46,036 bases of DNA from Nocardia testacea NBRC 100365. Lineage in GTDB: Bacteria; Actinomycetota; Actinomycetes; Mycobacteriales; Mycobacteriaceae. Below, piece after piece: positions 18,344-27,114 of this stretch. The stretch's first letter is position 1, and each line of letters opens with the position of its first letter. Position numbers and translations under genes: made by a program. Location: assembly GCF_000308775.1 (NCBI RefSeq), contig NZ_BAGJ01000260.1:1-46036 (forward strand), given 5' to 3'. The notes below the pieces were generated by a model. It was not told the origin of the DNA and made no database searches. It was given only the letters and a program-made list of their open reading frames with translations.

Positions 18344-19219
18344 GTGACCGCGACCGATCTCACGCCGGCCACCACCGCCCCACCGGTCCCATCCGGCCGC
18401 GGCGCCGGCTACCGGCGCCTGATCCGGCCGTTCGCGACCAGGCTTGCCGCCCTGGCGCTGGTACTCGTGCTCTGGGTGCTGGTCACCGCGGCCGGTCTGG
18501 TCGATCCGCTGTATCTGCCCTCGCCCGGTGCGGTCTGGGACGCCTTCGTCCGGGCCAATACCCGGCATCGGATCGCGCCGGGCGTCGACCGGATGGTGAT
18601 CGGCGAACAGAACTACTACCTGTGGGAGCATCTGGCCGCCAGCCTGCAGCGCATCGGCGCCGGGGTCGGACTGGCCGTGCTGGCCGGGCCGCTCACCGGG
18701 TTCGTCATGGGCATGCTGACCCCGGTCCGGCTGATCACCGAGCCGATCCTGAACTTCCTGCGCGCACTGCCTCCGCTGGGCTACATCGGATTGCTGATCG
18801 TCTGGTTCGGAATCGGCGATGTCTCCAAGATCTGGCTGCTCTTCCTGGCCGCGTTCCCGCCCATCGCCATCGCGACCTTGAACGGCGTCACCGGCGTCAA
18901 ACAGGATTACCTGCACGCCGCCCGCTCGCTCGGCGCCGGTCGGGTCCAGGTGATCACCCGCGTCGTACTGCCCGCCACCCTGCCCGAGGTCATCGGCGGG
19001 ATCCGGCTGGCCACCGCGTTCGCCTGGACCACCGTGGTCGCCGCGGAACTCAACAACGGCATCCCCGGTATCGGCGGGCTCGCCTATATTTCCGGCACGC
19101 AGCTGGACACCCCGCTGACCATCGCCTGCATCATCGTCATCGGTTGCGCGGCGCTGGCCCTCGATTCCCTCCTGAAACTGGCCGGCGATGTGGCGGTCCC
19201 CTGGAAAGGCAAGGCATGA
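18344..19219 (+). CDS. ABC transporter permease (TauC/SsuC family)
   Basis: 291 residues with about six membrane helices after a 30-residue basic, Pro-rich N-terminus. The EAA loop reads SLGAGRVQVITRVVLPATLPEVIGGIRLATAFAWTTVVAAE, the ATPase-docking loop in this family. YLPSPGAVWDAF near the start is typical of TauC/SsuC/NrtB proteins that import taurine, alkanesulfonates, nitrate or related anions. The GTG at 18344 has AGGGG 8 nt upstream. The stop overlaps the binding-protein ATG (ATGA). Confidence 0.93.
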   Translation: MTATDLTPATTAPPVPSGRGAGYRRLIRPFATRLAALALVLVLWVLVTAAGLVDPLYLPSPGAVWDAFVRANTRHRIAPGVDRMVIGEQNYYLWEHLAASLQRIGAGVGLAVLAGPLTGFVMGMLTPVRLITEPILNFLRALPPLGYIGLLIVWFGIGDVSKIWLLFLAAFPPIAIATLNGVTGVKQDYLHAARSLGAGRVQVITRVVLPATLPEVIGGIRLATAFAWTTVVAAELNNGIPGIGGLAYISGTQLDTPLTIACIIVIGCAALALDSLLKLAGDVAVPWKGKA

Positions 19220-20277
19220 AACGCACACTTCGGAGCGCCGCCGCGCTACTGCTGGCCCTCGGCGTGACCGCCACCGCCGGCTGTGTCGAATCCGGGCGCG
19301 GCGACAGCGGCGCCCGGGACGGCGCGGCGGCCTGCCCGTTCGCCCCCGACACCGGTGTCACCGCGACCGCCCGCATCGGCTACCAGGCGATCCCCAATGC
19401 CGACCTCTTCGTCAAGGATCGCGGGCTGCTGGAGGCGTGCCTGCCGAACGCGACCGTCACCTGGAGCCAGTTCTCCTCCGGCGCCGATGTGGTGCAGGCG
19501 TTCGGGGCGGGCAGTATCGATATCGGCACCCTCGGCTCCAGCCCGGCCACCAAGGCGGTCTCGGCGCCACTGAACCTGCCGGTGCGGGTGCTGTGGATCC
19601 ACGATGTGATCGGGGAATCGGAATCCCTGGTGGTCAAGGACAAGGGGGTCACCTCGCTCGCGGGTCTGCGCGGTAAGCGGGTCGCGACGCCGTTCGGCAG
19701 CACCGCGCACTACAGCATGCTCGCCGCGCTCGGCAAAGCCGGGCTGACCGGCCAGGTGAACCTGATCAATCTGCAACCGGCCGCGATCCCCGGCGCCTGG
19801 TCCGGCGATCAGATCGACGCGGCCTGGGTCTGGGATCCGACCCTGTCCGAGCTCACCGAGGCCGGCGGCACCGTCCTGACCTCCAGCGCGGAGACCGCGG
19901 CCCAGGGTGCCCCGACCTTCGATGTCGCCGCGGCCACCACCGCCTTCCTCGACCGGAACAGCGCGTTCGCGGCGGTGTGGGCGAAAGTCCAGAACTACGC
20001 CATCGAGCAGGTACGCGACAACCCCGAGGACGCCGCGGTGGCGATCGGCGCCCAGCTCGGGATCGACCCGCGGCTGGCGCGCCCGCAGCTGGCCGGCTAC
20101 ACCTACCCGACCGCGGCCGAGCAGGCCGGGCCGGAATATCTGGGCGGCGATTTCGCCGGTGCGCTGCACAACACCGCGGAATTCCTGCTGAGCCAGGGCG
20201 GGGTCGAGGCGGTCGGCGGCGAACAGTCCTACCGGGAAGCCATCTACCCGGACGCCGCGCGGGCAGCGGCACAGTGA
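19216..20277 (+). CDS. ABC transporter substrate-binding lipoprotein (TauA-like)
   Basis: 353 residues. A signal peptide with a TAGC lipobox (Cys23) anchors it to the membrane outer face. The mature part has IGYQAIPNADLFVKDRGLLEACL, VTWSQFSSGADVVQAFGAGSIDIGTLGSSPATKAVS and LAGLRGKRVATPFGSTAHYSMLAALGKAGL, the TauA/NMT1 two-lobe pattern. It delivers the ligand, probably taurine or another organosulfonate, to the permease. A gene order of permease, binding protein, ATPase with 4-nt overlaps at both joints shows a tight operon. Ligand identity is inferred from family only. Confidence 0.93.
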   Translation: MKRTLRSAAALLLALGVTATAGCVESGRGDSGARDGAAACPFAPDTGVTATARIGYQAIPNADLFVKDRGLLEACLPNATVTWSQFSSGADVVQAFGAGSIDIGTLGSSPATKAVSAPLNLPVRVLWIHDVIGESESLVVKDKGVTSLAGLRGKRVATPFGSTAHYSMLAALGKAGLTGQVNLINLQPAAIPGAWSGDQIDAAWVWDPTLSELTEAGGTVLTSSAETAAQGAPTFDVAAATTAFLDRNSAFAAVWAKVQNYAIEQVRDNPEDAAVAIGAQLGIDPRLARPQLAGYTYPTAAEQAGPEYLGGDFAGALHNTAEFLLSQGGVEAVGGEQSYREAIYPDAARAAAQ

Positions 20278-21062
20278 CCGCCACGAACCACCGGGTGGTC
20301 CTCTCCGCGGTGAGCATGAGCTACCCGGGCGGTGGATCGCCCACTCAGGTGCTCGCGCCCACCGACCTGACCATCGAGAGCGGTGAGTTCGTCTGTGTGG
20401 TCGGCCCGTCCGGCTGTGGTAAGACCACCCTGCTGAACATCCTGGCCGGGTTCCTGACCCCCAGCGGCGGCACGGTCCGGGTCGGTGACCGGCCGGTGAC
20501 CGGACCGGATCCCGATCGCGGCGTCGTCTTCCAGCAGCCGACCCTCTATCCCTGGCTGTCGGTCCGGCGCAATGTCGAATTCGGGCCCCGGGTCCGCGGC
20601 ATCGAGCGCGCCCGGCGACAGGCCGAGGCCGACCGCCTGCTCACCCTCGTCGGCCTCGACCGGCTCGGCGAGCGGCGCCCCTACGAACTGTCCGGCGGCC
20701 AGCAGCAGCGCGTCCAGATCGCCCGCGTCCTGATCAACGATCCGCGAATCATTCTGATGGACGAGCCCTTCGGCGCCCTCGACGCGCTCACCAGGGAAAA
20801 GCTCCAGGGCGAACTCCTGGCACTGTGGCGGGAACGCCGCAGCACCGTCCTGTTCGTCACCCACAGCATCGACGAGGCGCTGCTGCTCGGAACGCGGGTC
20901 ATCGTCATGGGCGCGCGGCCGGGCCGGATCATCTACGACGAACCGACCGAGTTCAAGAGCGATCTCGGCGACGCCGGTTTCACCGAGGTCCGCGCCGACC
21001 CCGGGTTCATCGCCATGCGCGACGAACTCGCCCGGCACATCTACACCGCCCACGCCGCCTGA
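20274..21062 (+). CDS. ABC transporter ATPase (TauB/SsuB family)
   Basis: 262 residues. Walker A GPSGCGKTT near residue 43, Q-loop VFQQPTLYPWLSV, signature LSGGQQQR, Walker B IILMDEPFGALDALTR and the switch His in FVTHSIDEA are all present, so it should hydrolyse ATP. It energises the TauC/TauA-like importer encoded directly upstream. The GTG start overlaps the binding-protein stop as GTGA. Confidence 0.95.
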   Translation: MTATNHRVVLSAVSMSYPGGGSPTQVLAPTDLTIESGEFVCVVGPSGCGKTTLLNILAGFLTPSGGTVRVGDRPVTGPDPDRGVVFQQPTLYPWLSVRRNVEFGPRVRGIERARRQAEADRLLTLVGLDRLGERRPYELSGGQQQRVQIARVLINDPRIILMDEPFGALDALTREKLQGELLALWRERRSTVLFVTHSIDEALLLGTRVIVMGARPGRIIYDEPTEFKSDLGDAGFTEVRADPGFIAMRDELARHIYTAHAA

Positions 21063-21167
21063 ACACGCGCCCTCCGACCGGCGCCGGCCCGGGTTCCCTC
21101 GTCTCGGACACCGTCGAGCTACCGAAAGATCCACCCGCGGACGGATGTCCGCCGCATCACGTGCTCG

Positions 21168-21180
21168 TAGGCTCGGCGAG
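21168..21180 (+). promoter_or_regulatory. Probable leaderless promoter -10 box
   Basis: TAGGCT (21168-21173) ends seven bases before the ATG at 21181. GGCGAG in the gap could also act as a weak ribosome binding site, so the leaderless reading is not certain. Confidence 0.4.
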
Positions 21181-21576
21181 ATGACGGAGACCGGCGCTTC
21201 GCTGCCGCACTACTTTCCTGATTGGATCGACCGGTTCGGTGTGCGGTTCGTGAACCCGTGGATGCGGCGCCTCGCCCCCTCCCTCCCGGGCTACGCCGTG
21301 ATCGAGCACACCGGCCGGAAATCGGGAACCCGGTACGAAACTCCGATCTGCATTTTCCGCAGGGGCGGGGCCGTGGCGGTGGTTCTGCTCCACGGCGAGA
21401 CCGACTGGGTTCGGAACGCGGTGGCCGCGGGACACGCCCGGTTGCGGTGTCGCGGTGGCGTGCTCACCGTGCGTGCGCCGCGAGTGGTACCGCCGCGCGC
21501 CGCCACGGCAGAGGTCGCACCTCTCGCACGCCTGGGCAATCGGGTGGCCGGGATCATCGTGTTCGATATCGGCTGA
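21181..21576 (+). CDS. Ddn-like F420-dependent nitroreductase-family protein
   Basis: 131 residues with the split-barrel pattern of deazaflavin-dependent nitroreductases: a helical N-terminus (FGVRFVNPWMRRLAPSLPGYAVIEHTGRKSGTRYETPICIFRRGGAVAVVLLHGETDWVRNAVAAG) in which the HTGRKSGTRYETPI block is the cofactor-phosphate loop. Members such as Ddn reduce quinones with F420H2; the physiological substrate here is unknown. It lies 118 nt after the ABC operon with its own promoter-like box. A second, more typical member is at 26534. Confidence 0.85.
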   Translation: MTETGASLPHYFPDWIDRFGVRFVNPWMRRLAPSLPGYAVIEHTGRKSGTRYETPICIFRRGGAVAVVLLHGETDWVRNAVAAGHARLRCRGGVLTVRAPRVVPPRAATAEVAPLARLGNRVAGIIVFDIG

Positions 21577-21639
21577 TCCGCCGGTGCCACCGCGCGAAGC
21601 CCGGCACCGGCCACCGCGGAGCGGCGGCTCGCTGCCCAC

Positions 21640-21651
21640 TACCGTTGCCCC
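21640..21651 (+). promoter_or_regulatory. Leaderless promoter -10 box of the iminopeptidase gene
   Basis: TACCGT (21640-21645) is followed after six bases by the GTG at 21652, and no Shine-Dalgarno is present. Confidence 0.5.
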
Positions 21652-22623
21652 GTGACCGCTTCCGGAGCCCCGCAACCTTTTCCCCCGATCGAACCCTACG
21701 ATTCGGGCCTGCTCGAGGTGGGCGACCGCAACCGGATCTACTGGGAGACCAGCGGCAACCCGGACGGCCGCCCCGCGCTGGTGGTGCACGGCGGTCCCGG
21801 CAGCGGCGGCCACCGCGGTGCGCGCACCGGGTTCGACCCGGAGGTGTTCCGGATCGTGCTGTTCGATCAGCGTGGCTGCGGCGAGAGCTTGCCGCACGCC
21901 GCCGATCCGGCGGTCGATATGCGGCACAACACTACCGAACATCTGCTCGCGGATATGGAAGCGCTGCGCGAACATCTGGGCATCGAGCGGTGGTTGCTCT
22001 ACGGCGGCTCCTGGGGTTCGACCCTGATCCTCGCCTACGCCGAACGGCACCCGGAACGGGTCACCGCTATCGTGCTGGTCGGAGTGACGACCACCCGCCC
22101 GCAGGAGATCGACTGGCTCTACCACGGCCTGCGGCTGCTGTTCCCGGTCGAATGGGAACAGTTCCGCGCCGGCGCCCCGGCCGGGGTCCAGGACACGGAG
22201 CTGGTGGAAGCGTATCGGCGACTGATGGAAGATCCGGACCCCGAGGTCCGCGCGCAGGCCGCCCAGCAGTGGTGCGCATGGGAGGACGCCGTGATCGCGC
22301 ACGAGAATCTCGGCACGCCCGGCCAGTACAGCGCGAAACCGGATGCGTCCCGGCTGGCCTTCGTCCGGATCTGCACCCACTATTTCGCCCACGCCGCCTG
22401 GCTCGCGGACGGCAGCCTGCTGCGCGACGCCCACCGGCTCGCGGGTATCCCGGGTGTGCTCGTCCACGGCCGGCTCGACCTGTCCGCACCGTTGCGCACC
22501 GCCTGGGAACTCTCCCGCGCCTGGCCCGACGCCGAGCTACAGATCATCGACGACTCCGGGCACACCGGCAGCCCTGCCCTGCGCACCGCCGTTCTCGCCG
22601 CAATCGCCCGCTTCGCGAATTGA
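21652..22623 (+). CDS. pip: Proline iminopeptidase (prolyl aminopeptidase, alpha/beta hydrolase)
   Basis: 323 residues with the S33-family pattern: HGGPGSGG oxyanion loop at 46-53, FDQRGCGES at 71-79, nucleophile S120 in GGSWGS, acid D276 in GRLDLSAP and H304 in DSGHTGS. It removes N-terminal proline from peptides in the cytoplasm. Length and triad are complete. Start is a GTG preceded by a -10 box, consistent with a leaderless message. Confidence 0.93.
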   Translation: MTASGAPQPFPPIEPYDSGLLEVGDRNRIYWETSGNPDGRPALVVHGGPGSGGHRGARTGFDPEVFRIVLFDQRGCGESLPHAADPAVDMRHNTTEHLLADMEALREHLGIERWLLYGGSWGSTLILAYAERHPERVTAIVLVGVTTTRPQEIDWLYHGLRLLFPVEWEQFRAGAPAGVQDTELVEAYRRLMEDPDPEVRAQAAQQWCAWEDAVIAHENLGTPGQYSAKPDASRLAFVRICTHYFAHAAWLADGSLLRDAHRLAGIPGVLVHGRLDLSAPLRTAWELSRAWPDAELQIIDDSGHTGSPALRTAVLAAIARFAN

Positions 22624-22776
22624 TCCGGATATCGCGTCCCGCGCGGGCCCGGCACGCAAGAATCTGCGCGGCAGTATGGCTCGTGACCTCCGGTGGGTAC
22701 AGCGATGCCGGCCACCCGCGAACGCCGTGTCCGATTACCGCTGGCAGATCGTTCACCGCGCTCCGATAGTTGTTCC

Positions 22777-23217
22777 ATGACCGCAACCTCCGCACAGTCG
22801 GCCAGGCACGTCCTCGAAGGTATGTATCGAGCCGAAGCCGAGTACCTCGCCGCCGGCGGCCCCGGCCGCGCCTCGTTCACCACGCTCGCGCCGTTCTTCG
22901 CACCCGAGGTCGAACTCCACCAAGCCGACGGTCTCCCGTACGGCGGCGTCTGGCGTGGCCACGCCGGTATGCAGCGATTCTTCCTCGCCATGAGTGCCAC
23001 CTGGGACCGTTTCGACATGGCCGAGCAGACGATCTTGTCCGAGTCGGGCCCGCTCGTCGTCCTCACCCACGTCCGGGCGCGGTCCCGCGCCACGGGACGA
23101 GAACTGAACTTCCCGATGCTGCAGACCATCACCGTGGCCGGCGGACTGATCACCGAAGTGCGGCCGTTCTACTGGGACACCGCGGCCGTCACCGCCGCCT
23201 GCTCCCCGGCTCCGTGA
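22777..23217 (+). CDS. SnoaL-like/NTF2-fold protein
   Basis: 146 residues with the cone-shaped NTF2 pattern: an N-terminal helix, LAPFFAPEVELHQADGLPYGGVWRGHAGMQRFF, and alternating strands ending in VAGGLITEVRPFYWD. Members include polyketide cyclases, ketosteroid isomerase relatives and uncharacterised binding proteins. No catalytic set can be assigned. GATAGT at 22765-22770 ends six bases before the ATG, suggesting a leaderless transcript. It is convergent with alkB. Confidence 0.85.
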   Translation: MTATSAQSARHVLEGMYRAEAEYLAAGGPGRASFTTLAPFFAPEVELHQADGLPYGGVWRGHAGMQRFFLAMSATWDRFDMAEQTILSESGPLVVLTHVRARSRATGRELNFPMLQTITVAGGLITEVRPFYWDTAAVTAACSPAP

Positions 23218-23249
23218 ACCGGAAACCGATCCGGCACACCGCTACGCCG

Positions 23250-24410
23250 TCACACCAGCAGTTGCCCGGACTCATCGGACAGTTCGGCCGGGCATCGTCG
23301 CGGCTTCCGGTTGACGAGGTTTATGTCGCCGCTGTAGTGGGCGAGGAGCCGATGATCCATGACCGCGCGCCACAGCGGTGGAACGGCGGCGAGCAGGACC
23401 ATGGTGGCGTAACCGAACGGCAGCTGCGGGGCCTCGTCGGAACTGCGCAGCGTCTGGTAGCGGCGGCCGGGATTCGCGTGGTGGTCGCTATGCCGTTGGA
23501 GGTGGAGCAGGAAGATATTGGTGACCAGGCGGTCGCTGTTCCAACTGTGGCGGGGTGAGCACCGCTCGTACCGGCCGTCGGCGCGGCGGGCGCGGAGCAA
23601 ACCGTAGTGCTCGAGGTAGTTCACGGTCTCGAGCAACCCGATGCCGATCACCGCCTGCAGCACCAGGAACGGGAGAACGACGGGGCCGAAGGCGAGAACC
23701 ATCGCGCCGAACAGCACGACGCTCATCGACCACGCCTGCAGCAGCTGATTGTCCCGGCAGAACCACCTCTTGCCCTTACGGGACAGACGTTCCCGTTCCA
23801 GCGTGAGCGCCGAACGGAAACCACCCACCGCACTGCGCGGTATGAAAGCCCACAGCGGCTCGCCGAAGCGAGCGCTCGCCGGGTCCTCGGGGGTGGCGAC
23901 GCGGACATGATGGCCGCGATTGTGCTCGATGAAGAAATGACCGTAACCGGATTGCGCCAGTGCGATCTTCGCCAGCCAGCGTTCGAGACGTTCCACCCGG
24001 TGCCCGAGCTCGTGCGCCGCGTTGATGCCGATACCGGAAACGATTCCCAGCGTGACGGTCAACCCCAGTTTGTCGACGAGCCCCAGTTCGGCACCGGACC
24101 ACATGTATCCCGCGATGGCCAGACCGACGAACTGCATGGGCAGGAAGAGAAACGTGCACCAACGGTAATAGCGGTCGTTGGACAGGGCCTCGTAGTCTTC
24201 GTCGCGTGGACTGACCCCATCGCAACCCACCACGATATCCAGCACCGGGATCACCACGAACACGAGGATCGGGCCGATCCACCAGAACAGCGCGAGCCCG
24301 GTGACGTGCACCAGTTGCCCCGGTAGTAGCGCGCAGCCGGGTGCCAGAGTGCTCAGAATCCAGAGGTAGCGTTTGTGATCGCGCGCGTTTCCGCGTCTGA
24401 GAGGTGTCAT
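23250..24410 (-). CDS. alkB: Alkane 1-monooxygenase (AlkB, membrane di-iron hydroxylase)
   Basis: 386 residues with about six membrane helices and all histidine boxes: HELGH at 133-137, EHNRGHH at 162-168 followed by VATPEDPASA, NYLEHYG at 264-270 and LQRHSDHH at 304-311. It hydroxylates the terminal carbon of medium-chain alkanes using O2 and electrons from rubredoxin. In many actinobacteria rubredoxin genes follow directly. Here the next genes on both sides are a convergent SnoaL-like gene and a secreted lipase, so electrons must come from elsewhere. The ATG at 24410 is the natural start. Confidence 0.95.
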   Translation of the reverse strand: MTPLRRGNARDHKRYLWILSTLAPGCALLPGQLVHVTGLALFWWIGPILVFVVIPVLDIVVGCDGVSPRDEDYEALSNDRYYRWCTFLFLPMQFVGLAIAGYMWSGAELGLVDKLGLTVTLGIVSGIGINAAHELGHRVERLERWLAKIALAQSGYGHFFIEHNRGHHVRVATPEDPASARFGEPLWAFIPRSAVGGFRSALTLERERLSRKGKRWFCRDNQLLQAWSMSVVLFGAMVLAFGPVVLPFLVLQAVIGIGLLETVNYLEHYGLLRARRADGRYERCSPRHSWNSDRLVTNIFLLHLQRHSDHHANPGRRYQTLRSSDEAPQLPFGYATMVLLAAVPPLWRAVMDHRLLAHYSGDINLVNRKPRRCPAELSDESGQLLV

Positions 24411-24647
24411 ATCCGTCTCGCTCGTTCAACCGGTCATTCAATTGGGTGGAAACACGGGAAACGCTGAAAACGCCGCATATATCGGTACGCCCGGCCGGGG
24501 CCGGTCCGGAGCGGAGACCGCCCCTGGACCGGCCACGGCCGGGAAAAGTACCGGAATGCACGCGGTCAGCCGAGAATGCGTGACAGTGGCAGGCCTGTGC
24601 TGCCGGTCGGGTTGTCGGATTCCGGAATCGGCGGTGCCTCCGCGGAA

Positions 24648-25934
24648 TCAGGGTAGGGCGGCGCAATTGACGGGGGCCGGTACGTCGGCGAGGCGATCGG
24701 TCACCCACTGCTGCGAATTGGCCAGGGACGGGAAGAACGCCACATCGTGGGTGCCCAGCATTCCGGCGGAAATGGGGGGCAGCCCCGCGTCGGACTCGAG
24801 ATGCACGGCGGCGCCGCCACCACACCAGCTCGCGGCCATGGCGTGCACGGCCGGATACGGGGCCCCCTCATCGTGCCTGGCCGAGTAGATGCGCACCGGC
24901 ACCGCGGGGGCGCTCCCGCCGAGCCGCTGCTCGTCGAATGCCCGCTTCAGTTCCGGTGAGCCGTCGATCACGGCCGTGAGCGGCAGCCCGCTGGTGGTCC
25001 ATTGCGTCGTGTTCTGCGGTTGCGTGAAACTGCTGGAGAGTCCGCCGCATTTGCCGATCGCCGCGTTCATGATCCCCTTACCGGTGTCGTTGAGCGCGGC
25101 GTCGAGCACCGGACGGGTCTCGGGATAGTCGGCGGCGATACCGTTGACGATCCATGCGATGGCCGTGGCGACACCGGGGCGGCCGTCGAAGCGCGCGATG
25201 TAGTCCTGGGGGCTCACCAGGGGCCCGCCCACATAGGCGCCGCGCACGTTCAGGTCGGGGGCGTACTTCGGTTGCAGCTCGGCCGCCGCCGCGGAGGCCA
25301 TACCGCCCTGGGAGTAGCCGTACAGCACGACCGGCGAGTTCGGACCGAGGCCGGTCTCGGGCAGCCGCAACGCGGCTCGCGCGGAGTCGAGTACCGCGTA
25401 GCCCTGCGTCTTGCGGTTGAGGAAGTTGTGGATACCCGGCGCGGCGAGGTCGTGATAGTCGGTGATCACCACTCCCATACCGCGAGCGAGCAGCTGATAG
25501 ATCGCGATGACGTCGTACTCGAAGATCATGTCGGCCGGCGGCTGGAAGCGCACCACCTGCGACACCATCGCCGAGGGCGCGCACTCGGGGCCCTGCCCCT
25601 GGGTGCCGCCGGCGTATGCCACCAGCGGGCGATCCCCCGGGCCGGTCCACGGCGTCAGCGGCTCCAGGTACGTGCCCACCACCGTGGTCGGCGCGTCATG
25701 GGTATCGCTGCTGGCATAGGTGAGGCGTGTCGACCTCGCCGGCACCGTCCCGGGTATCCCGGGGGCTGCCGCCACCACTTGCGACGCTTCGGCACGGAGA
25801 ATGTCGCCCCCGCTGCCGTGGGACTGTAGCGGGGCAGGTTGCGCCCACGCCGGCGGTGCGGCGATCGCCCCACCACCCGCGGCGATAAGGGTTCCTGTCA
25901 ACACTGCGACCCAGGCACGTTTTTCGCTCTTCAT
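24648..25934 (-). CDS. Secreted LIP-family lipase
   Basis: 428 residues. Sec signal peptide (KSEKR basic start, hydrophobic core, AWA cut near residue 31). The mature part matches the secretory lipase family: GDRPLVAYAGGTQGQGPECAPSA, GMGVVITDYHDLA, and nucleophile S208 in GYSQGG. The late blocks around YSARHDEGAPYPAV and GTHDVAFFPSLANSQQWVTDRLA should supply Asp and His. It probably cleaves host or environmental triglycerides or esters outside the cell. GAAGGA lies 6 nt upstream of the ATG. Gene order next to alkB suggests lipid/hydrocarbon scavenging, an inference. Confidence 0.93.
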   Translation of the reverse strand: MKSEKRAWVAVLTGTLIAAGGGAIAAPPAWAQPAPLQSHGSGGDILRAEASQVVAAAPGIPGTVPARSTRLTYASSDTHDAPTTVVGTYLEPLTPWTGPGDRPLVAYAGGTQGQGPECAPSAMVSQVVRFQPPADMIFEYDVIAIYQLLARGMGVVITDYHDLAAPGIHNFLNRKTQGYAVLDSARAALRLPETGLGPNSPVVLYGYSQGGMASAAAAELQPKYAPDLNVRGAYVGGPLVSPQDYIARFDGRPGVATAIAWIVNGIAADYPETRPVLDAALNDTGKGIMNAAIGKCGGLSSSFTQPQNTTQWTTSGLPLTAVIDGSPELKRAFDEQRLGGSAPAVPVRIYSARHDEGAPYPAVHAMAASWCGGGAAVHLESDAGLPPISAGMLGTHDVAFFPSLANSQQWVTDRLADVPAPVNCAALP

Positions 25935-26327
25935 ACCGATCCTTCATGCGTGTGGTTCATCCAGGGCAGGTGTCGAGCCGAAAGGCACGATCGCCGCAGA
26001 CGCAGCACGACACTGCTGGTCAGCAGACCATTAGCAGAAAACGGTGACGCTTCGATACAACAGCCAGATCGAATACCGCAGGGCACTTCGTGGTGCCGAG
26101 GCCACAGCTTAAGCCATACGACCGGCGCACGCCCGGAAGCCGCCGCTTCGATTCGGTAGCTGTCGAGGTGAGGGGCGCGCTCGGTCTCCCCCACCGGGCA
26201 CCGTGACCGCGCCGGTGGCCCCGCTTCGTGGACGAATTGCGCCGGCGTATCGGTGGCCGGACGACACACCGGACAGGCGGGCACGAGCTCCGGCACCACG
26301 AGATCGACGCCGTGTCCCATGACTGTG
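25935..26327. other. Spacer between tRNA and lipase, possible small hypothetical ORF
   Basis: A minus-strand frame (26320-25931, 129 codons) begins eight bases after the tRNA and ends in an ATGA overlap with the lipase ATG. Its first half has good third-position GC and a CPVC motif, but the second half falls to about 54% and shows no family, and there is no Shine-Dalgarno. I therefore do not call it a gene. CTGCTG-GT-CAGCAG near 26011 is a short palindrome upstream of the lipase. Confidence 0.3.
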
Positions 26328-26401
26328 TGGGGCGGGTGGGGCTCGAACCCACGACCAATGGATTATGAGTCCACGGCTCTAACCGACTGAGCTACCGCCC
26401 C
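26328..26401 (-). tRNA. tRNA with CAU anticodon, probably elongator tRNA-Met
   Basis: A complete cloverleaf: acceptor GGGGCGG pairing with CCGCCCC, D-stem GCTC/GAGC, anticodon stem GTGGA/TCCAT with loop CTCATAA, and T-arm GTGGG-TTCGAGC-CCCAC. The 3' CCA is not encoded. CAU could also be tRNA-Ile2 with lysidine; the body fits methionine better by general resemblance, which a tRNA-specific scan would settle. Confidence 0.93.
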
Positions 26402-26533
26402 TGGTCGCGACCTGAGGTCGCAAGTGTCGGATGCTACCCGGTCGACGTGACAGGGGCCAGTCGATCGGGATCGGGGGGTGGGCGCCGGGTGCCTGGCTAG
26501 GCTGGGGATCGTTGCCGGAGCGGAGGAGGGCGC

Positions 26534-26983
26534 GTGGCGAAGCTGTTCGTGCGGGCATTGCGGGCGCATCAGTGGCTGTACGAGAAGAGCGGCGGGCTGG
26601 TGGGGCATCGGCTGCTGTTCGGGAATCCGACCCTGCTGCTGCGGACCGTGGGACGCAGGACCGGGCTGAAGCGGACGTCGGCACTGACCTACGCCAGGGA
26701 CGGGGCGGATTATCTGGTCACAGCGTCCAACGGCGGATCGCCGCGGCCGCCGGGATGGCTGGCGAATCTACGCGCGCGGCCGGAGTGTGAGATCCAAGTC
26801 GGGCGGCGCGCGTTACCGGTTCGGGCCCGGGTCACTCTGCCCGACGATCCGGAGTACGCGCGCCGCTGGGGGTTGGTGGACGCCGTGAATCAGGGCCGAT
26901 ACAGCGAGTACCAGCGGAAGACGAAGCGTCCGATTGCTGTGGTCGTGCTATCGCCCGCGAATGGTGCGGGTCAGTCGGAGTAG
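26534..26983 (+). CDS. Ddn-like F420-dependent nitroreductase-family protein
   Basis: 149 residues. HQWLYEKSGGLVGHRLLFGNPTLLLRTVGRRTGLKRTSALTYARDGADYLVTASNGGSPRPPGWLANLRARPECEIQVGRR gives the complete cofactor loop (VGRRTGLKRTS) and the SNGG..PPGWLANLRA signature of the deazaflavin-dependent nitroreductase family. Members reduce menaquinone or nitro groups using F420H2. GGAGGAGGG precedes the GTG at 26534. The 3' end overlaps a tiny convergent membrane-protein frame by 13 nt. Confidence 0.92.
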   Translation: MAKLFVRALRAHQWLYEKSGGLVGHRLLFGNPTLLLRTVGRRTGLKRTSALTYARDGADYLVTASNGGSPRPPGWLANLRARPECEIQVGRRALPVRARVTLPDDPEYARRWGLVDAVNQGRYSEYQRKTKRPIAVVVLSPANGAGQSE

Positions 26984-27114
26984 CTCTCCGAGCCGACCCG
27001 CGCACGTTCTCTCCGGGGACGGAGGTCCTCCGGGGGACGGCTGGCGAGATGGACGACGGAGGCAACGAGAATCAGGATTGCGAGCACTACCAATGCGGTA
27101 ACCACGGCAGGCAC
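26971..27114 (-). CDS. Tiny single-pass membrane protein (47 residues), hypothetical
   Basis: A short frame: GTG start, then PAVVTALVVLAILILVASVV as one strong membrane helix and a basic, charged tail (RPRRERARVG). GGGAA lies about ten bases upstream. Codon choice fits the genome better than the other frames here. A stop codon upstream in frame fixes the start to this GTG. Function unknown; it could modulate a membrane partner. It overlaps the end of the convergent Ddn-like gene by 13 nt. Confidence 0.45.
   Translation of the reverse strand: MPAVVTALVVLAILILVASVVHLASRPPEDLRPRRERARVGSESYSD

Noticed and set aside
25931..26320. 129-codon frame between tRNA and lipase as a gene
   Set aside because: No ribosome binding site, no family, and codon use decays in its second half; reported only as a possibility.
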